A stretch of DNA of 64,000 bases from Rhodospirillales bacterium 70-18 (GTDB taxonomy: Bacteria; Pseudomonadota; Alphaproteobacteria; Acetobacterales; Acetobacteraceae): contig MKWE01000015.1 in the NCBI GenBank assembly GCA_001899585.1, forward strand, positions 9,646-73,645, written 5' to 3'. The position numbers and the translations under genes were made by a program. The notes beneath the pieces were generated by a model. It saw only the letters and a program-made list of their open reading frames with translations, was not told the DNA's origin and did not search any database. Below, one piece after another: positions 1 to 8,512 of this stretch. Numbering within the stretch: position 1 is the first letter of the stretch; every line of letters starts with the position of its first letter.

Positions 1-714
1 ATGAAGGCGCGCAAGCTGCTCGCCCATTACGTGCCGCTGGCCGCCAGCGTGGTCAGCGAGCCGTTCCGCGGCGTGGATCCGGACGGCTTCTACTACGCCA
101 CCTCCGCCGGTCTGGTGCTGATCACCTACAACACCTCCAAGCTCAGGGCCGAGGACGTACCGAAGAACTGGCCCGACCTGCTGCTGCCGAAATACAAGGA
201 TCAGGTCTCGGTCGGCCACCCCGCCTTCTCCGGCTATGTCGGCACCTGGGTGCTGGCGATGCGCAAGCTGTACGGCTGGGAATATTTCGAGAAGCTGGAG
301 AAGAACAAGCCGCAGATCGGCCGCTCGGTGAACGACACCGTCACCATGCTGAACTCCGGCGAGCGCCTGGTCGCCGCCGGCCCCTCCGGCACCACGCTCT
401 CCAGCGCCGACAAGGGCAACCCGCTCGCCCTGGTCTACCCCACCGACGGCGCCGTGCTGCTGGTTTCGCCCTCGGCGATCATGGCCAACGCGCCGCACCC
501 CAACGCCGCCCGCCTGTTCATGGAGTTCATGCTCGGCGAGGAGCACGCGAAGATCTCCGTTGAAAAACGCAACGAGTCGCTGCGCCCGGAGGTCAAGCCG
601 CTCGCGGGCGCCAAGCCGCTGGAGGAGGCCAAGGTGATCCGCCTCTCCGTCGCCGAAATCTCCAAGGGCATCCCCGAGGTGATCGAGCAGTGGCGGGACA
701 CGTTCGGCACCTGA
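1..714 (+). CDS. Iron-type ABC transporter substrate-binding protein (5' partial)
   Basis: This is the C-terminal two thirds of a periplasmic substrate-binding protein of the AfuA/FbpA type. The visible 237 residues include typical features of the family: a GFYYATSAGLVLITYNT strand, a KNWPDLLLPKYK helix and an AARLFMEFMLG helix near the C-terminus. Family members are usually about 330-350 residues with a signal peptide. None is visible here, so the ATG at base 1 is probably an internal Met and the gene begins upstream of the window. It is followed after 37 bp by a double permease and then an ATPase, giving a complete importer order. The substrate is likely ferric iron or an iron chelate, but related proteins bind other small anions, so the substrate is inferred. 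Confidence 0.85.
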   Translation: MKARKLLAHYVPLAASVVSEPFRGVDPDGFYYATSAGLVLITYNTSKLRAEDVPKNWPDLLLPKYKDQVSVGHPAFSGYVGTWVLAMRKLYGWEYFEKLEKNKPQIGRSVNDTVTMLNSGERLVAAGPSGTTLSSADKGNPLALVYPTDGAVLLVSPSAIMANAPHPNAARLFMEFMLGEEHAKISVEKRNESLRPEVKPLAGAKPLEEAKVIRLSVAEISKGIPEVIEQWRDTFGT

Positions 715-751
715 CCCCGATGCCCCTCCACCCCGCCCGGCGAGGCGGCGC

Positions 752-2437
752 ATGAAGCGCCGCTTCGACCCGCTGATCCTGCTCTGGATCGTCCTCGCCG
801 CCGCCCTGACGTTCCTGGTGGTCAACCCGCTGCTGCGGCTGATCATCACCAGCCTGGAGGCCGCGGACACCGGCGCCTGGACGCTGGCCAACTACGTCAG
901 CGCCTATGGCCGGCCGCGCTACCTGCAGGCGCTGTACAACTCGCTGATGCTGGGTGGCGCGGTCACCGTGCTGTGCCTGGTGTTCGCCCTGCCGATCGCG
1001 TGGGCGGTCTCGCGCACCGACATGCCGGGCAAGGGCGCCATCCGCCTGCTTGTGCTCGGCGCCTTCATCACGCCCCCCTATCTGGGCGCCATCGGCTGGA
1101 TTTTGCTCGCCGGCCCCAATGCCGGCTGGCTCAACCGGGCGTGGATGGGCCTGACCGGCGCCACCGAGGGCCTGTTCGACATCTATTCCTTCGCCGGCCT
1201 CACCTTCATCATCGCCATCTACTCCTTCCCCTACCTTTTCATCTTCACCTCCTCCGCGCTCGACGTGGTGAGTTCCGAGATGGAGGACGCCGCCAACATC
1301 CTCGGCGCCGGCACCATCCGCACCATGGCCCGCATCACCCTCCCGATGGTGCTGCCGGCCATCATCGGCGGCGCCATCGTGACCTTCCTGGAGACCATCG
1401 CCCTGTTCGGCTCGCCGGCGCTGATCGCCATCCCGGCGCGCTTCAACGTCGTCACCACCCAGTTGCTGCAATTCTTCAGCCCGCCCGTGCGCACCGAGGT
1501 CGCGGCCGCCTTCGCCATCCCGCTGCTGCTCATCACCGTGCTGCTGTTCGCGCTGCAACGCCGGCTGATCTCCCGCAAGGGCTTCGTCGCCGTCACCGGC
1601 AAGGGCGGCGAGCGCCGGCTGATCGAGCTCGGTCCCTGGCGCTGGGTGATGCTCGGCTACGCCTTCCTGGTGCTGTCCATGTCGGTGCTGCTGCCCTACG
1701 CGGCGCTGTCGCAGGCGGCCCTGTCGCGCGCCTGGGGCCGCGGCTGGCGGCTGGACAACCTGACGTTGCACAATTTCTCCTACCTGCTGTTCGAGCACGC
1801 CACCGCCGGCCGCTCGGTGCTCAACAGCTTCGTCTACGCCTTCAGCGCCGCCTGCCTGGCCATCTTCCTGTCGCTGGCCATCGCCTACATCGTCGCCCGC
1901 CGGCTGCTGCCGTTCGCCGGCGTGCTCGGCTTCCTGGCCATGGCGCCCTTCGTGGTCCCCGGCATCGTGCTGGCCATCGCCTTCTATGCCGCCTACGCCC
2001 CGCCGCCGCTGGCCCTGTACGGCACCGGCCTTATCCTGATCCTGGCCTTCACCACCCGCTTCCTGCCGATCGGCTTTGCCAACGCCTCGGCCGCCATCCG
2101 CGGAATCAACCCCGAGATGGAGGAGGCGGTGCGCATCCTCGGCGGCGGCCGCCTGCTGGCCGTGCGCCGCGTGCTGGCGCCGCTCATGAAGCGCAGCATG
2201 ATCGGCGCCTGGCTGCTGGTATTCATCCCCGCCACGCGCGAGCTGAGCACCGCCATGTTCCTCTACGGCCCGAACACCCGCACCATGTCGGTGATGCTGA
2301 TGGACCTCAGCGAAGAGGGCAATTTCGAGAACCTGGCCGCCCTCGGCTTCATGCTGCTGGCCGCCACCATCGTCATCGTGGGCGTCGGTTCGCGCCTCGT
2401 CGGAGGGGATTTCATGATGCGGCGGGACCGGTCTTGA
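752..2437 (+). CDS. ABC transporter permease with two fused permease domains
   Basis: The 561-residue inner-membrane protein has two binding-protein-dependent permease halves, as in FbpB/AfuB iron importers. The first half spans roughly residues 10-270 and the second 290-555, each with about six hydrophobic helices. Each half carries an EAA-type loop that contacts the ATPase: MEDAANILGAGTIRT near residue 176 and MEEAVRILGGGRLLAV near residue 456. It lies between the substrate-binding protein and the ATPase. Its stop codon overlaps the TTG start of the ATPase, indicating translational coupling. Family assignment is firm and the substrate is inferred. Confidence 0.92.
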   Translation: MKRRFDPLILLWIVLAAALTFLVVNPLLRLIITSLEAADTGAWTLANYVSAYGRPRYLQALYNSLMLGGAVTVLCLVFALPIAWAVSRTDMPGKGAIRLLVLGAFITPPYLGAIGWILLAGPNAGWLNRAWMGLTGATEGLFDIYSFAGLTFIIAIYSFPYLFIFTSSALDVVSSEMEDAANILGAGTIRTMARITLPMVLPAIIGGAIVTFLETIALFGSPALIAIPARFNVVTTQLLQFFSPPVRTEVAAAFAIPLLLITVLLFALQRRLISRKGFVAVTGKGGERRLIELGPWRWVMLGYAFLVLSMSVLLPYAALSQAALSRAWGRGWRLDNLTLHNFSYLLFEHATAGRSVLNSFVYAFSAACLAIFLSLAIAYIVARRLLPFAGVLGFLAMAPFVVPGIVLAIAFYAAYAPPPLALYGTGLILILAFTTRFLPIGFANASAAIRGINPEMEEAVRILGGGRLLAVRRVLAPLMKRSMIGAWLLVFIPATRELSTAMFLYGPNTRTMSVMLMDLSEEGNFENLAALGFMLLAATIVIVGVGSRLVGGDFMMRRDRS

Positions 2438-3516
2438 GCAAATTGTCGCTGCACGGCCTGGGCAAGACCTTCGGCAGGTCGGTCGCCGTCGCGGATGTGG
2501 ACCTGGCGCTGGCGCCGGGCGAATTCGTCTCCCTGCTCGGCCCGTCCGGCTGCGGCAAGACCACCACCTTGCGCATGATCGCCGGCTTCATGAAGCCAAC
2601 CGCCGGGCGAATCGCCATGAACGGCGGCACCATTTCCGACCCGTCGGACATGGTGCCGCCCGAAAAGCGCGGCATGTCGATGATCTTCCAGAGCTATGCC
2701 ATCTGGCCGAACATGACGGTGGGCGAGAACGTCGCCTTCGGCCTCAAGCTGCGCAAGCTCCCGACCGCCGAGGTCAAGCGCCGGCTGGACAAGATCCTCG
2801 CCGTCGTCCGCCTGGATCATCTGGTCGACCGCTACCCCGCCGAACTGTCCGGCGGCCAGCAGCAGCGCGTGGCGCTCGCCCGCGCCATCGTCATCGAGCC
2901 GGAGGTGCTGCTGCTCGACGAGCCGCTGTCCAACCTCGACGCCAGCCTGCGCGAGGAGATGCGCTCGGAAATCCGGCGCCTGCACGACGAGTTCCGCATC
3001 ACCACCGTCTACGTCACCCATGACCAGTCCGAGGCGATGGTCACCTCGGACCGCATCGTGGTGATGAACCATGGCCGCATCGAGCAGGTGGCCGACCCGG
3101 TCAGCCTCTACAACCGCCCGCGCACCCGCTTCGTCGCCGGCTTCATCGGCCGCACCAATTTCCTCGACGGCCGGCTCCAGGGCGACACGCTGGTCTTCCC
3201 CGGCTTCACCGTCCCGGCCGCGCGGGTGCCCGACGCCGCCGCGCTGCCGGCCGAGGTCAGCTTCTCGCTGCGCCCGCACGACGTGCACCTGCACCGCGCG
3301 CCGCCCGCCGGCGACCACGCCGCCTGGCGCCTGCCCGGCCGGGTGGTGGAGCGCGCTTTCCTCGGCGAGCACTGGGACTACGTGGTGCAGCCCGACGGCT
3401 CCAGCCTGCGCCTGCGCACCACCACCGCGCCGCGCGACGTGCATGAGGCCGGCGCCCCGGTTACCATCGAGATCGACCCCACCCGCCTGGTCGCGGTGAC
3501 CGGCTCCGCGGAGTAA
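2434..3516 (+). CDS. ABC transporter ATP-binding protein, iron/2-AEP importer type
   Basis: The 360-residue ATPase powers the importer encoded just upstream. Walker A is GPSGCGKT (about residues 36-43), followed by a Q-loop (IFQSYAIWP), the signature LSGGQQQR (near 139), Walker B VLLLDEP and the switch His in YVTHDQSEAM. A C-terminal TOBE-like region follows (about 240-355). The start is a TTG overlapping the permease stop (TTGA). No ATG lies near the true N-terminus, and the first beta-strand KLSLHGLGKTFG begins right after it. The PotA/FbpC-like length fits the family. It is in an operon with both neighbours. Confidence 0.92.
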   Translation: MSKLSLHGLGKTFGRSVAVADVDLALAPGEFVSLLGPSGCGKTTTLRMIAGFMKPTAGRIAMNGGTISDPSDMVPPEKRGMSMIFQSYAIWPNMTVGENVAFGLKLRKLPTAEVKRRLDKILAVVRLDHLVDRYPAELSGGQQQRVALARAIVIEPEVLLLDEPLSNLDASLREEMRSEIRRLHDEFRITTVYVTHDQSEAMVTSDRIVVMNHGRIEQVADPVSLYNRPRTRFVAGFIGRTNFLDGRLQGDTLVFPGFTVPAARVPDAAALPAEVSFSLRPHDVHLHRAPPAGDHAAWRLPGRVVERAFLGEHWDYVVQPDGSSLRLRTTTAPRDVHEAGAPVTIEIDPTRLVAVTGSAE

Positions 3517-3520
3517 CCCC

Positions 3521-4636
3521 ATGCCCACCCACCCGCTGTTCGACCCTGCCGCCTTCCGCATCCCCGCCGGCGTCGCCCATGTCTGCGCCGCCGGCGAAAC
3601 CCCCTTCCTGCACCGCCACGACGCCGCGCTGGCCCAGTACGCGCACGACAAAAGCCAGGGCATGCCCGGCCGCACCGCGCAAGAGACGATGGTGGAACTG
3701 GCCCGCGAGCGCATCGCCCGGCTCTGGCACGCCACGCCGGGCGATATCGGCTTCGTCAGCAGCGTCGCCGACGGCGTGGCCCTGGTCGCCGACAGCCTGG
3801 ACTGGCGCGAGGGCGACAACCTGGTCATCGACACCAACGAATACCCCTCGGTGGTCGCCCCTTTCGCCCTGCGCCGCCATCCCAAGGTGGAGCTGCGCGT
3901 GGCCACCGGCACCGCGCCCGACCGGCTGGCCGCCCGCGTGGACGCCAGCACGCGGGTGATCGGGGTTAGTTATGTTTCATACCTGACTGGCGAGCGGTTC
4001 GATCTCGCGGCGGTGCGAACCCTCGCCGACTCGGTCGGCGCGCTGCTGGTGGTGGATTTCACCCAGGCCGCCGGCTACCTACCCATCCATGCCGGCCTCG
4101 CCGATTTCGCCTTCTCGGCCTGCTACAAGTGGCTGCTGGGCATGACCGGCGTGGCGGTCGCCTACTGGAACCGCGCCCGCCAGCCCGGCTGGCAGCCCGC
4201 CACCGGCGGCTGGCACTCGCTGGCCCCGGTGGCGCGGCCCGACTATGTCGCCGGCATCGGCCTGCGCGCCGACGCCATGCGCTTCACCCGCGGCAACCCC
4301 GCGCACGGCCCGGTCTATGTGCTGGCCGGCGCGCTGGACTACCTGATGCAGCACGACCAGGACGACCTCGCCCGCCACGTCACCGGCCTCACCGCCGACC
4401 TGCTGGCCCGGCTGGCCGAGGCCGGCATCCCCACCACCACCCCGGCCGACCCCGCCCGCCACGGCGGCAATGTCTGCATCGACAGCCCGCGCGCCCAGGC
4501 GATCGTGGACAGCCTGTACCGCCAGGGCGTCTACGCCTGGAACGGCCACGGCCGCGCCCGCTTCAGCTTCCACGGCTACAACAGCACCACCGACGTGGAC
4601 CGGATCATGACGGGGCTGAAGCAGCTCTGGGAGTAG
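3521..4636 (+). CDS. Class V aminotransferase-fold PLP enzyme
   Basis: This 371-residue cytosolic PLP enzyme has the kynureninase/cysteine desulfurase/isopenicillin-epimerase fold. The likely Schiff-base lysine is Lys203 in ACYKWLLG, preceded by the cofactor-binding Asp in VVDFTQAAGY. The SGER-type strand VIGVSYVSYLTGERFD and a C-terminal small domain ending GHGRARFSFHGYNSTTDVDR are typical of the class. It starts 4 bp after the ABC ATPase stop, so it belongs to the importer operon and may process the imported compound. Cysteine desulfurase or kynureninase activity cannot be decided from sequence. A short stretch around 3960-4020 is less GC-rich than the rest. Confidence 0.85.
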   Translation: MPTHPLFDPAAFRIPAGVAHVCAAGETPFLHRHDAALAQYAHDKSQGMPGRTAQETMVELARERIARLWHATPGDIGFVSSVADGVALVADSLDWREGDNLVIDTNEYPSVVAPFALRRHPKVELRVATGTAPDRLAARVDASTRVIGVSYVSYLTGERFDLAAVRTLADSVGALLVVDFTQAAGYLPIHAGLADFAFSACYKWLLGMTGVAVAYWNRARQPGWQPATGGWHSLAPVARPDYVAGIGLRADAMRFTRGNPAHGPVYVLAGALDYLMQHDQDDLARHVTGLTADLLARLAEAGIPTTTPADPARHGGNVCIDSPRAQAIVDSLYRQGVYAWNGHGRARFSFHGYNSTTDVDRIMTGLKQLWE

Positions 4637-4682
4637 GGGCCAAGGCAAGCGGAGGGCTCCGCCCCGAACCCCGCCCGTGTCT

Positions 4683-4713
4683 TGAAGTATTGGGGGCCGA
4701 GCCCCTGGACCTC
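4683..4713. repeat. GC-rich dispersed repeat, copy 1 (one arm)
   Basis: This 31-base segment runs from TGAAGTAT through GGGGGCCGAGCCCC to CCTGGACCTC. It recurs almost identically at 61461-61491, where an inverted second arm is also present. Here only one clear arm survives, followed by a TTAAG trace. It lies between the class V PLP gene and the converging phosphoesterase gene. Confidence 0.75.
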
Positions 4714-4774
4714 ATGATTTAAGAAACGAGGTTCACGGGCGTGGTCGCCATCGTTTGAGGATCGGACGGGGCTC

Positions 4775-4802
4775 GGGGAGGAGCCTCGTTTTGCTTCTCC
4801 CC
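4775..4802. terminator. Hairpin between convergent genes (GGGGAGGAG / CTTCTCCCC)
   Basis: A 9-bp inverted repeat with a 10-base loop containing TTTT lies between the two convergent genes ending at 4636 and 4845. Nearly the same hairpin occurs at 13806-13836, again between convergent genes. There is no long T-tract after it, so termination is inferred from position and structure. Confidence 0.45.
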
Positions 4803-4844
4803 GCTTTCCCGTCTCCATGTGGATCTTCTTTCTCTCCGCCCTCG

Positions 4845-5657
4845 TCAGGCCGGATCGGCCACGAACGGGAACGGCCCCGGGTAGCGCTCCACGAAGCCGG
4901 TATGGGTCACGATGCCTTGCCCCTCCACCCAGCAATGCGCCAGGAAGCAGGCGGGCTCCAGGTTCCACATGCCGGGGTTCTTGCTGAACAGGTCCAGGTC
5001 CACGATATGCGCCACCCCCGGCCCGATGATCGCCGTGGCATGGGCCACCCGCGTGGTGATCTGGCGGTGATGGTGCCCGGTCAGGATCAGCTGCACCTGC
5101 GGGTGCCGCGCGATCACTGCGGTGAAGGCCGCCGGGTCGCGCAGGATGATGCCGTCCATGTGCCCGATCCCGCACACGAAGCTCGGATGGTGCATCACCA
5201 CGATGGTCGGCTTGTCCGGCTGTGCCGCCAGCGTCGCGTCCAGCCAGGCCAGGCGCCTCGGGCATAGCTCGCCGTCCGTCTTGCCCTGGATCAGCGTATC
5301 CAGCATCACCAGCCGCACCTTCAGGTCGTCCACCGCGTACTGCACGAAATCCGGGTCGGCGGTAACCCCGGGCAGATGCGCCAACTCCGCGCGCATGGTC
5401 ACGCGATGGTCGTGGTTGCCGGGAATGACGTAGACCGGAATATCGATCAACCGGCGCAGCATCTCGGCGACGCAACGGTATTCCTCGGCGAGGCCGTTGC
5501 TCGTCAGGTCGCCCGAGATCACCAGCGCATCCGCGCGCGGCCGGAAATCGCGCACCGCGCGCAACGCGCGCTCGGTCAGCATGTTGGTCTCGGCGGTCCG
5601 CATCGCGGCCAGGCCGCGCGGCCGGCAATGCAGGTCGGTCAGGTGCAGGATGATCAT
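4845..5657 (-). CDS. Calcineurin-like metallophosphoesterase (CpdA/phosphodiesterase type)
   Basis: This cytosolic binuclear-metal phosphoesterase is about 270 residues long. All the metal-ligand motifs of the family are present in order: LTDLHCRP at the N-terminus, ISGDLTSNG, PGNHDHR, VVMHHPSF and LTGHHHRQ. The closest described groups are 3',5'-cAMP phosphodiesterase CpdA and related phosphodiesterases; the natural substrate is not visible. I chose the ATG at 5657 because the first beta-strand MIILHLTDLHC begins there. A TTG start nine codons upstream (5684) is possible. It is a single gene facing the class V PLP gene. Confidence 0.88.
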   Translation of the reverse strand: MIILHLTDLHCRPRGLAAMRTAETNMLTERALRAVRDFRPRADALVISGDLTSNGLAEEYRCVAEMLRRLIDIPVYVIPGNHDHRVTMRAELAHLPGVTADPDFVQYAVDDLKVRLVMLDTLIQGKTDGELCPRRLAWLDATLAAQPDKPTIVVMHHPSFVCGIGHMDGIILRDPAAFTAVIARHPQVQLILTGHHHRQITTRVAHATAIIGPGVAHIVDLDLFSKNPGMWNLEPACFLAHCWVEGQGIVTHTGFVERYPGPFPFVADPA

Positions 5658-5977
5658 GTCCGGGTCCAATGTGGCGGTGTCCAATGTAGCAGTGGGGCGG
5701 CCTTGTGTCCGCCCGCCCCCTACTTCGGCAGATCATCCCCCCCTCGGTCAACCGCACCCATGGCCAGCGGGGGAGGGGGGATTGCGTAGTTTCCGAACCT
5801 GTCGGGCAACGGTTTTTCTGGTTTAGCGTAGTGCCAGTAAGAGCAATACGTCCGAAACTTTGCCTGGGCGCTGTTTGAAAGCAGCGGTCTGAATCATGCG
5901 AAGAACAAGAAAATAACAAATGGACAGAACTGTTTACCTACCAATTGCTAATGTGCAATCTGTCAGGAGGAAGTAAT

Positions 5978-6757
5978 ATGGAAAATTCCAACGGCGCACA
6001 GTCCATGAGGTTGCTCCTGGCCGGCTCGCACGGGGCACTCGCGGCGGTGGCCGCCGGACTGCTCGATCCCCGTCGTTTTAGAATCGAGCGAATGATTACT
6101 GGCGAGGAGACGTTGCGGCGCATTGACCGTGAGCCATTCGATATGGTTGCGTTCGACGTTGCGCTGCCGGACATGCCCGGCCTGGCCTTCCTCCGTCGGC
6201 TGCGTATCGCGCACCAGCCGATTCCGGTCATGGCGCTGGTGCGTAGCGGCGCGGAATGGCACGACCCAGTGCCCCTGCTCGACGCCGGCGCCGACGACGT
6301 GGTGACCCTGCCGTGCAACCACGAGGAATTCGCCGCCCGCGTCGCCGCGGTCGCCCGCCGCTCGCGCCGGGTTCCGCCGGCCTCGCTGCGCTGCGGCGAC
6401 ATCGAGCTGTACGTCGCCAGCCGCCATGTCCTGGTGAACGGGCGGGACCTGCGGCTCTCGCCCGCGGAGTTCTGGGTGCTGCATCAGTTGCTGGTGAGCG
6501 CCAGCGCCCCGCCGCCCACGCTGCCGGTTCCGCGCGCGGCGCTGATGGAGGCGCTGTACGACGACCCGGACGCGGCCAAGGCGAAGGCCTTCGCGGTGAT
6601 GCTGCACCGCCTGCGCCGCCGGCTCGCCGCCGCCGGCGCCAATGTGCGCATCAACACCGTATGGGGCCTCGGCTACACCATCGCCGAGACGCCGCGGCCG
6701 CTGGCCCTGACGGGATGGCCCGGCCAACCCATGGGCGTGGCGGCTCGCCCGCGCTGA
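5978..6757 (+). CDS. OmpR-type response regulator with degenerate receiver domain
   Basis: The 259-residue DNA-binding regulator has a receiver domain (about residues 10-130) followed by an OmpR/PhoB winged helix (about 138-245, ending INTVWGLGYTI). The likely phospho-acceptor Asp60 is kept in MVAFDVALPDMPG. The acidic pair normally found in the first loop is replaced by AGSH, and the conserved Lys of the TKP motif reads TLP. Phosphorylation control is therefore probably altered or lost. The start at 5978 is set by a strong AGGAGG (5965-5970) seven bases upstream. An in-frame TTG lies at 5945 before it. No histidine kinase is adjacent. The upstream 290 bp is unusually AT-rich near the start. 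Confidence 0.9.
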   Translation: MENSNGAQSMRLLLAGSHGALAAVAAGLLDPRRFRIERMITGEETLRRIDREPFDMVAFDVALPDMPGLAFLRRLRIAHQPIPVMALVRSGAEWHDPVPLLDAGADDVVTLPCNHEEFAARVAAVARRSRRVPPASLRCGDIELYVASRHVLVNGRDLRLSPAEFWVLHQLLVSASAPPPTLPVPRAALMEALYDDPDAAKAKAFAVMLHRLRRRLAAAGANVRINTVWGLGYTIAETPRPLALTGWPGQPMGVAARPR

Positions 6758-6788
6758 TATCAGCGCGCTCTGTACAAGGGGGCCAATC

Positions 6789-7161
6789 TCAGCGCGTTCT
6801 GGGGGCGGGGAAGCGGTCCAGCCCCCAGAACGCGCCCATGAGGCCGGCGGCGCCGACGCCGGCATCCACCACTCACGCCCCTGCGTGCCCTCCCGGCTGG
6901 CCCCGGGCCGCCGCGCCGGCATCCACCGGGAACCCGTGGCCCATGTCCTCGATGGTCCAAAGGTCCACCGCGGCCGGCCCGCCCGCCCCAAGTTCCGCCG
7001 ACGAACCCCGTCCGCCGCATGGTCTCCTGGTCAGGCACCGCGCCATGGCCATGCAGCGCGCTCCACTGCGCCGCCAGCGCCTCGGCATTGCCGGGTCCAC
7101 GGTGTACCGACCGGGGTGCGCGGCCTGCTGCGGGCGCCGTGATGCCGGGCCAGCGCCTCAT
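6789..7161 (-). pseudogene. Decayed C-terminal fragment of a PHB-depolymerase-type esterase
   Basis: Read on the minus strand, this stretch contains pieces of an alpha/beta-hydrolase C-terminus spread over two frames. They include TVDP, then GNAEALAAQWSALHGHG after an apparent 1-bp loss. The first frame then resumes with VDLWTIEDMGHGFPVDA, which looks like the catalytic-His region of LpqC/PHB depolymerase esterases. An in-frame TGA interrupts the sequence before VVDAGVGAAGLMGAFWGLD and the natural-looking stop at 6789. The N-terminal two thirds is missing, because pgk begins its 3' end at 7320. Family recognition is from motif memory and was not searched. Confidence 0.6.
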
Positions 7162-7241
7162 GCGTCCGGCCTCAAGGCGAGGGAGTCTTCGTGGTCCACG
7201 GGTGCCGCACGGCTGGGCTCTCGCCTTGATAATATCGACTT

Positions 7242-7258
7242 TGCAATAATATATTGCA
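7242..7258. promoter_or_regulatory. AT-rich perfect palindrome TGCAATA-ATA-TATTGCA
   Basis: A 17-base inverted repeat (7-bp arms, 3-base centre) lies in the gap between the 3' end of pgk and the decayed esterase. The rest of the gap (7162-7319) is ordinary GC-rich sequence with no gene I can support. The palindrome could be an operator or a remnant of lost DNA. It has no T-run and is not a typical terminator. Confidence 0.35.
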
Positions 7259-7319
7259 GTGCAGCGCGATACCAGATCAGGCGGCCGGACCGCGTCCCCC
7301 GGAAACTACCCTCGCCGCT

Positions 7320-8510
7320 CTAGGTGGAAAGCGCCGCCACCCCGGGCAGGGTCTTGCCTTCCAGCCATTCCAGGAACGCCCCGCCAGCGCTGGAGACATA
7401 GGTCATCCGCTCCATCATCCCGGCATGGCGCAGGGCGGCGACGGTATCGCCGCCGCCGGCCACGCTGCGCAGCGTCCCGGCCGTGGTGGCATCGGCCACC
7501 GCATGGGCCAGCACCGTGGTCGCGGCGTCGAAGGGCGGGGTCTCGAAGGCGCCCAGCGGGCCGTTCCACACCAGCGTCTTCAGCCCGGGCAGCCGCGCGA
7601 CCAGGGCGGCCACGCTGGCCGGCCCCACATCCAGGATCATCGCATCGTCCGGCACCGCGGCGATGGCGACCGTGCGGGTCGGCGGGTTGGCGCGGAACTC
7701 GGTGGCGGTCACCGCGTCCACTGGCAGCACCACCTCGCAGCCCGCCGCCTTCGCGGTGGCCAGGATGGCCAATGCCTCCGGATGCATGCCGGCTTCCTGC
7801 AGTGACTTGCCGACGCCGACGCCCTGCGCGGCCAGGAAGGTGTTGGCCATGGCACCGCCGATCACCAGCACCTCCACGCGCCCCACCAGATTGCCCAGCA
7901 GGTCCAGCTTGGTGGACACCTTGGCGCCGCCGACGATCGCCGCCACCGGCCGCTCGGGCCGTTCCAGCGCCGCCTCCAGCGCCTCCAGCTCCGCCTGCAT
8001 CAGCCGCCCGGCATACGAGGGCAGCAGGTGCGCCACGCCCTCGGTGCTGGCATGGGCGCGGTGGGCGGCAGAGAAGGCGTCGTTGACGAAAATATCCGCC
8101 AAAACGGCCAGTTCAGCGGCGAATTTCGGGTCATTCGCCTCCTCTCCGGGGTGAAAACGGGTGTTTTCCAGCACCACCACGTCGCCGTCGCGCATCGTAT
8201 CGATCGCCTGGCTGGCCATGACGCCGATGCAGTCATCCGCGAACCGCACATGCCGCCCCAGCACCCGGCCCAGCGCCAGGGCCACCGGCGCCAGCGACAT
8301 GGCGGGCACGCGCTTGCCCTTCGGCCGGTCGAAATGGCTGCACACGATCACCCGCGCGCCCTTTTCGGACAATTCGCGGATGGTCGGGCACAGCCGCTCG
8401 ATGCGGGTGAGGTCGCTGATGGCGCCGTCATGCACCGGCACGTTCAGGTCGGCGCGCAGCAGCACCCGCTTGCCCGCGACGGCGAGCCCGTCCAGCGTGC
8501 GGACGCTCAT
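7320..8510 (-). CDS. pgk: Phosphoglycerate kinase
   Basis: The 396-residue cytosolic enzyme transfers phosphate between 1,3-bisphosphoglycerate and ADP in glycolysis/gluconeogenesis or the Calvin cycle. The N-terminal domain carries [10 protein letters not shown] and [10 protein letters not shown], which bind the acid substrate. The hinge and C-terminal domain carry [25 protein letters not shown] and the terminal GGGDTVAAL loop. The start is the ATG at 8510, two bases after the gap stop codon, so the two are translated together. Length matches the family. It is the last gene of a tkt-gap-pgk run. Confidence 0.97.
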   Translation of the reverse strand: MSVRTLDGLAVAGKRVLLRADLNVPVHDGAISDLTRIERLCPTIRELSEKGARVIVCSHFDRPKGKRVPAMSLAPVALALGRVLGRHVRFADDCIGVMASQAIDTMRDGDVVVLENTRFHPGEEANDPKFAAELAVLADIFVNDAFSAAHRAHASTEGVAHLLPSYAGRLMQAELEALEAALERPERPVAAIVGGAKVSTKLDLLGNLVGRVEVLVIGGAMANTFLAAQGVGVGKSLQEAGMHPEALAILATAKAAGCEVVLPVDAVTATEFRANPPTRTVAIAAVPDDAMILDVGPASVAALVARLPGLKTLVWNGPLGAFETPPFDAATTVLAHAVADATTAGTLRSVAGGGDTVAALRHAGMMERMTYVSSAGGAFLEWLEGKTLPGVAALST

Positions 8511-8512
8511 CG

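Noticed and set aside
6760..7161. A real 133-codon minus-strand gene here
   Set aside because: Its pieces match an esterase only after frame changes and a stop, so it is called a pseudogene.
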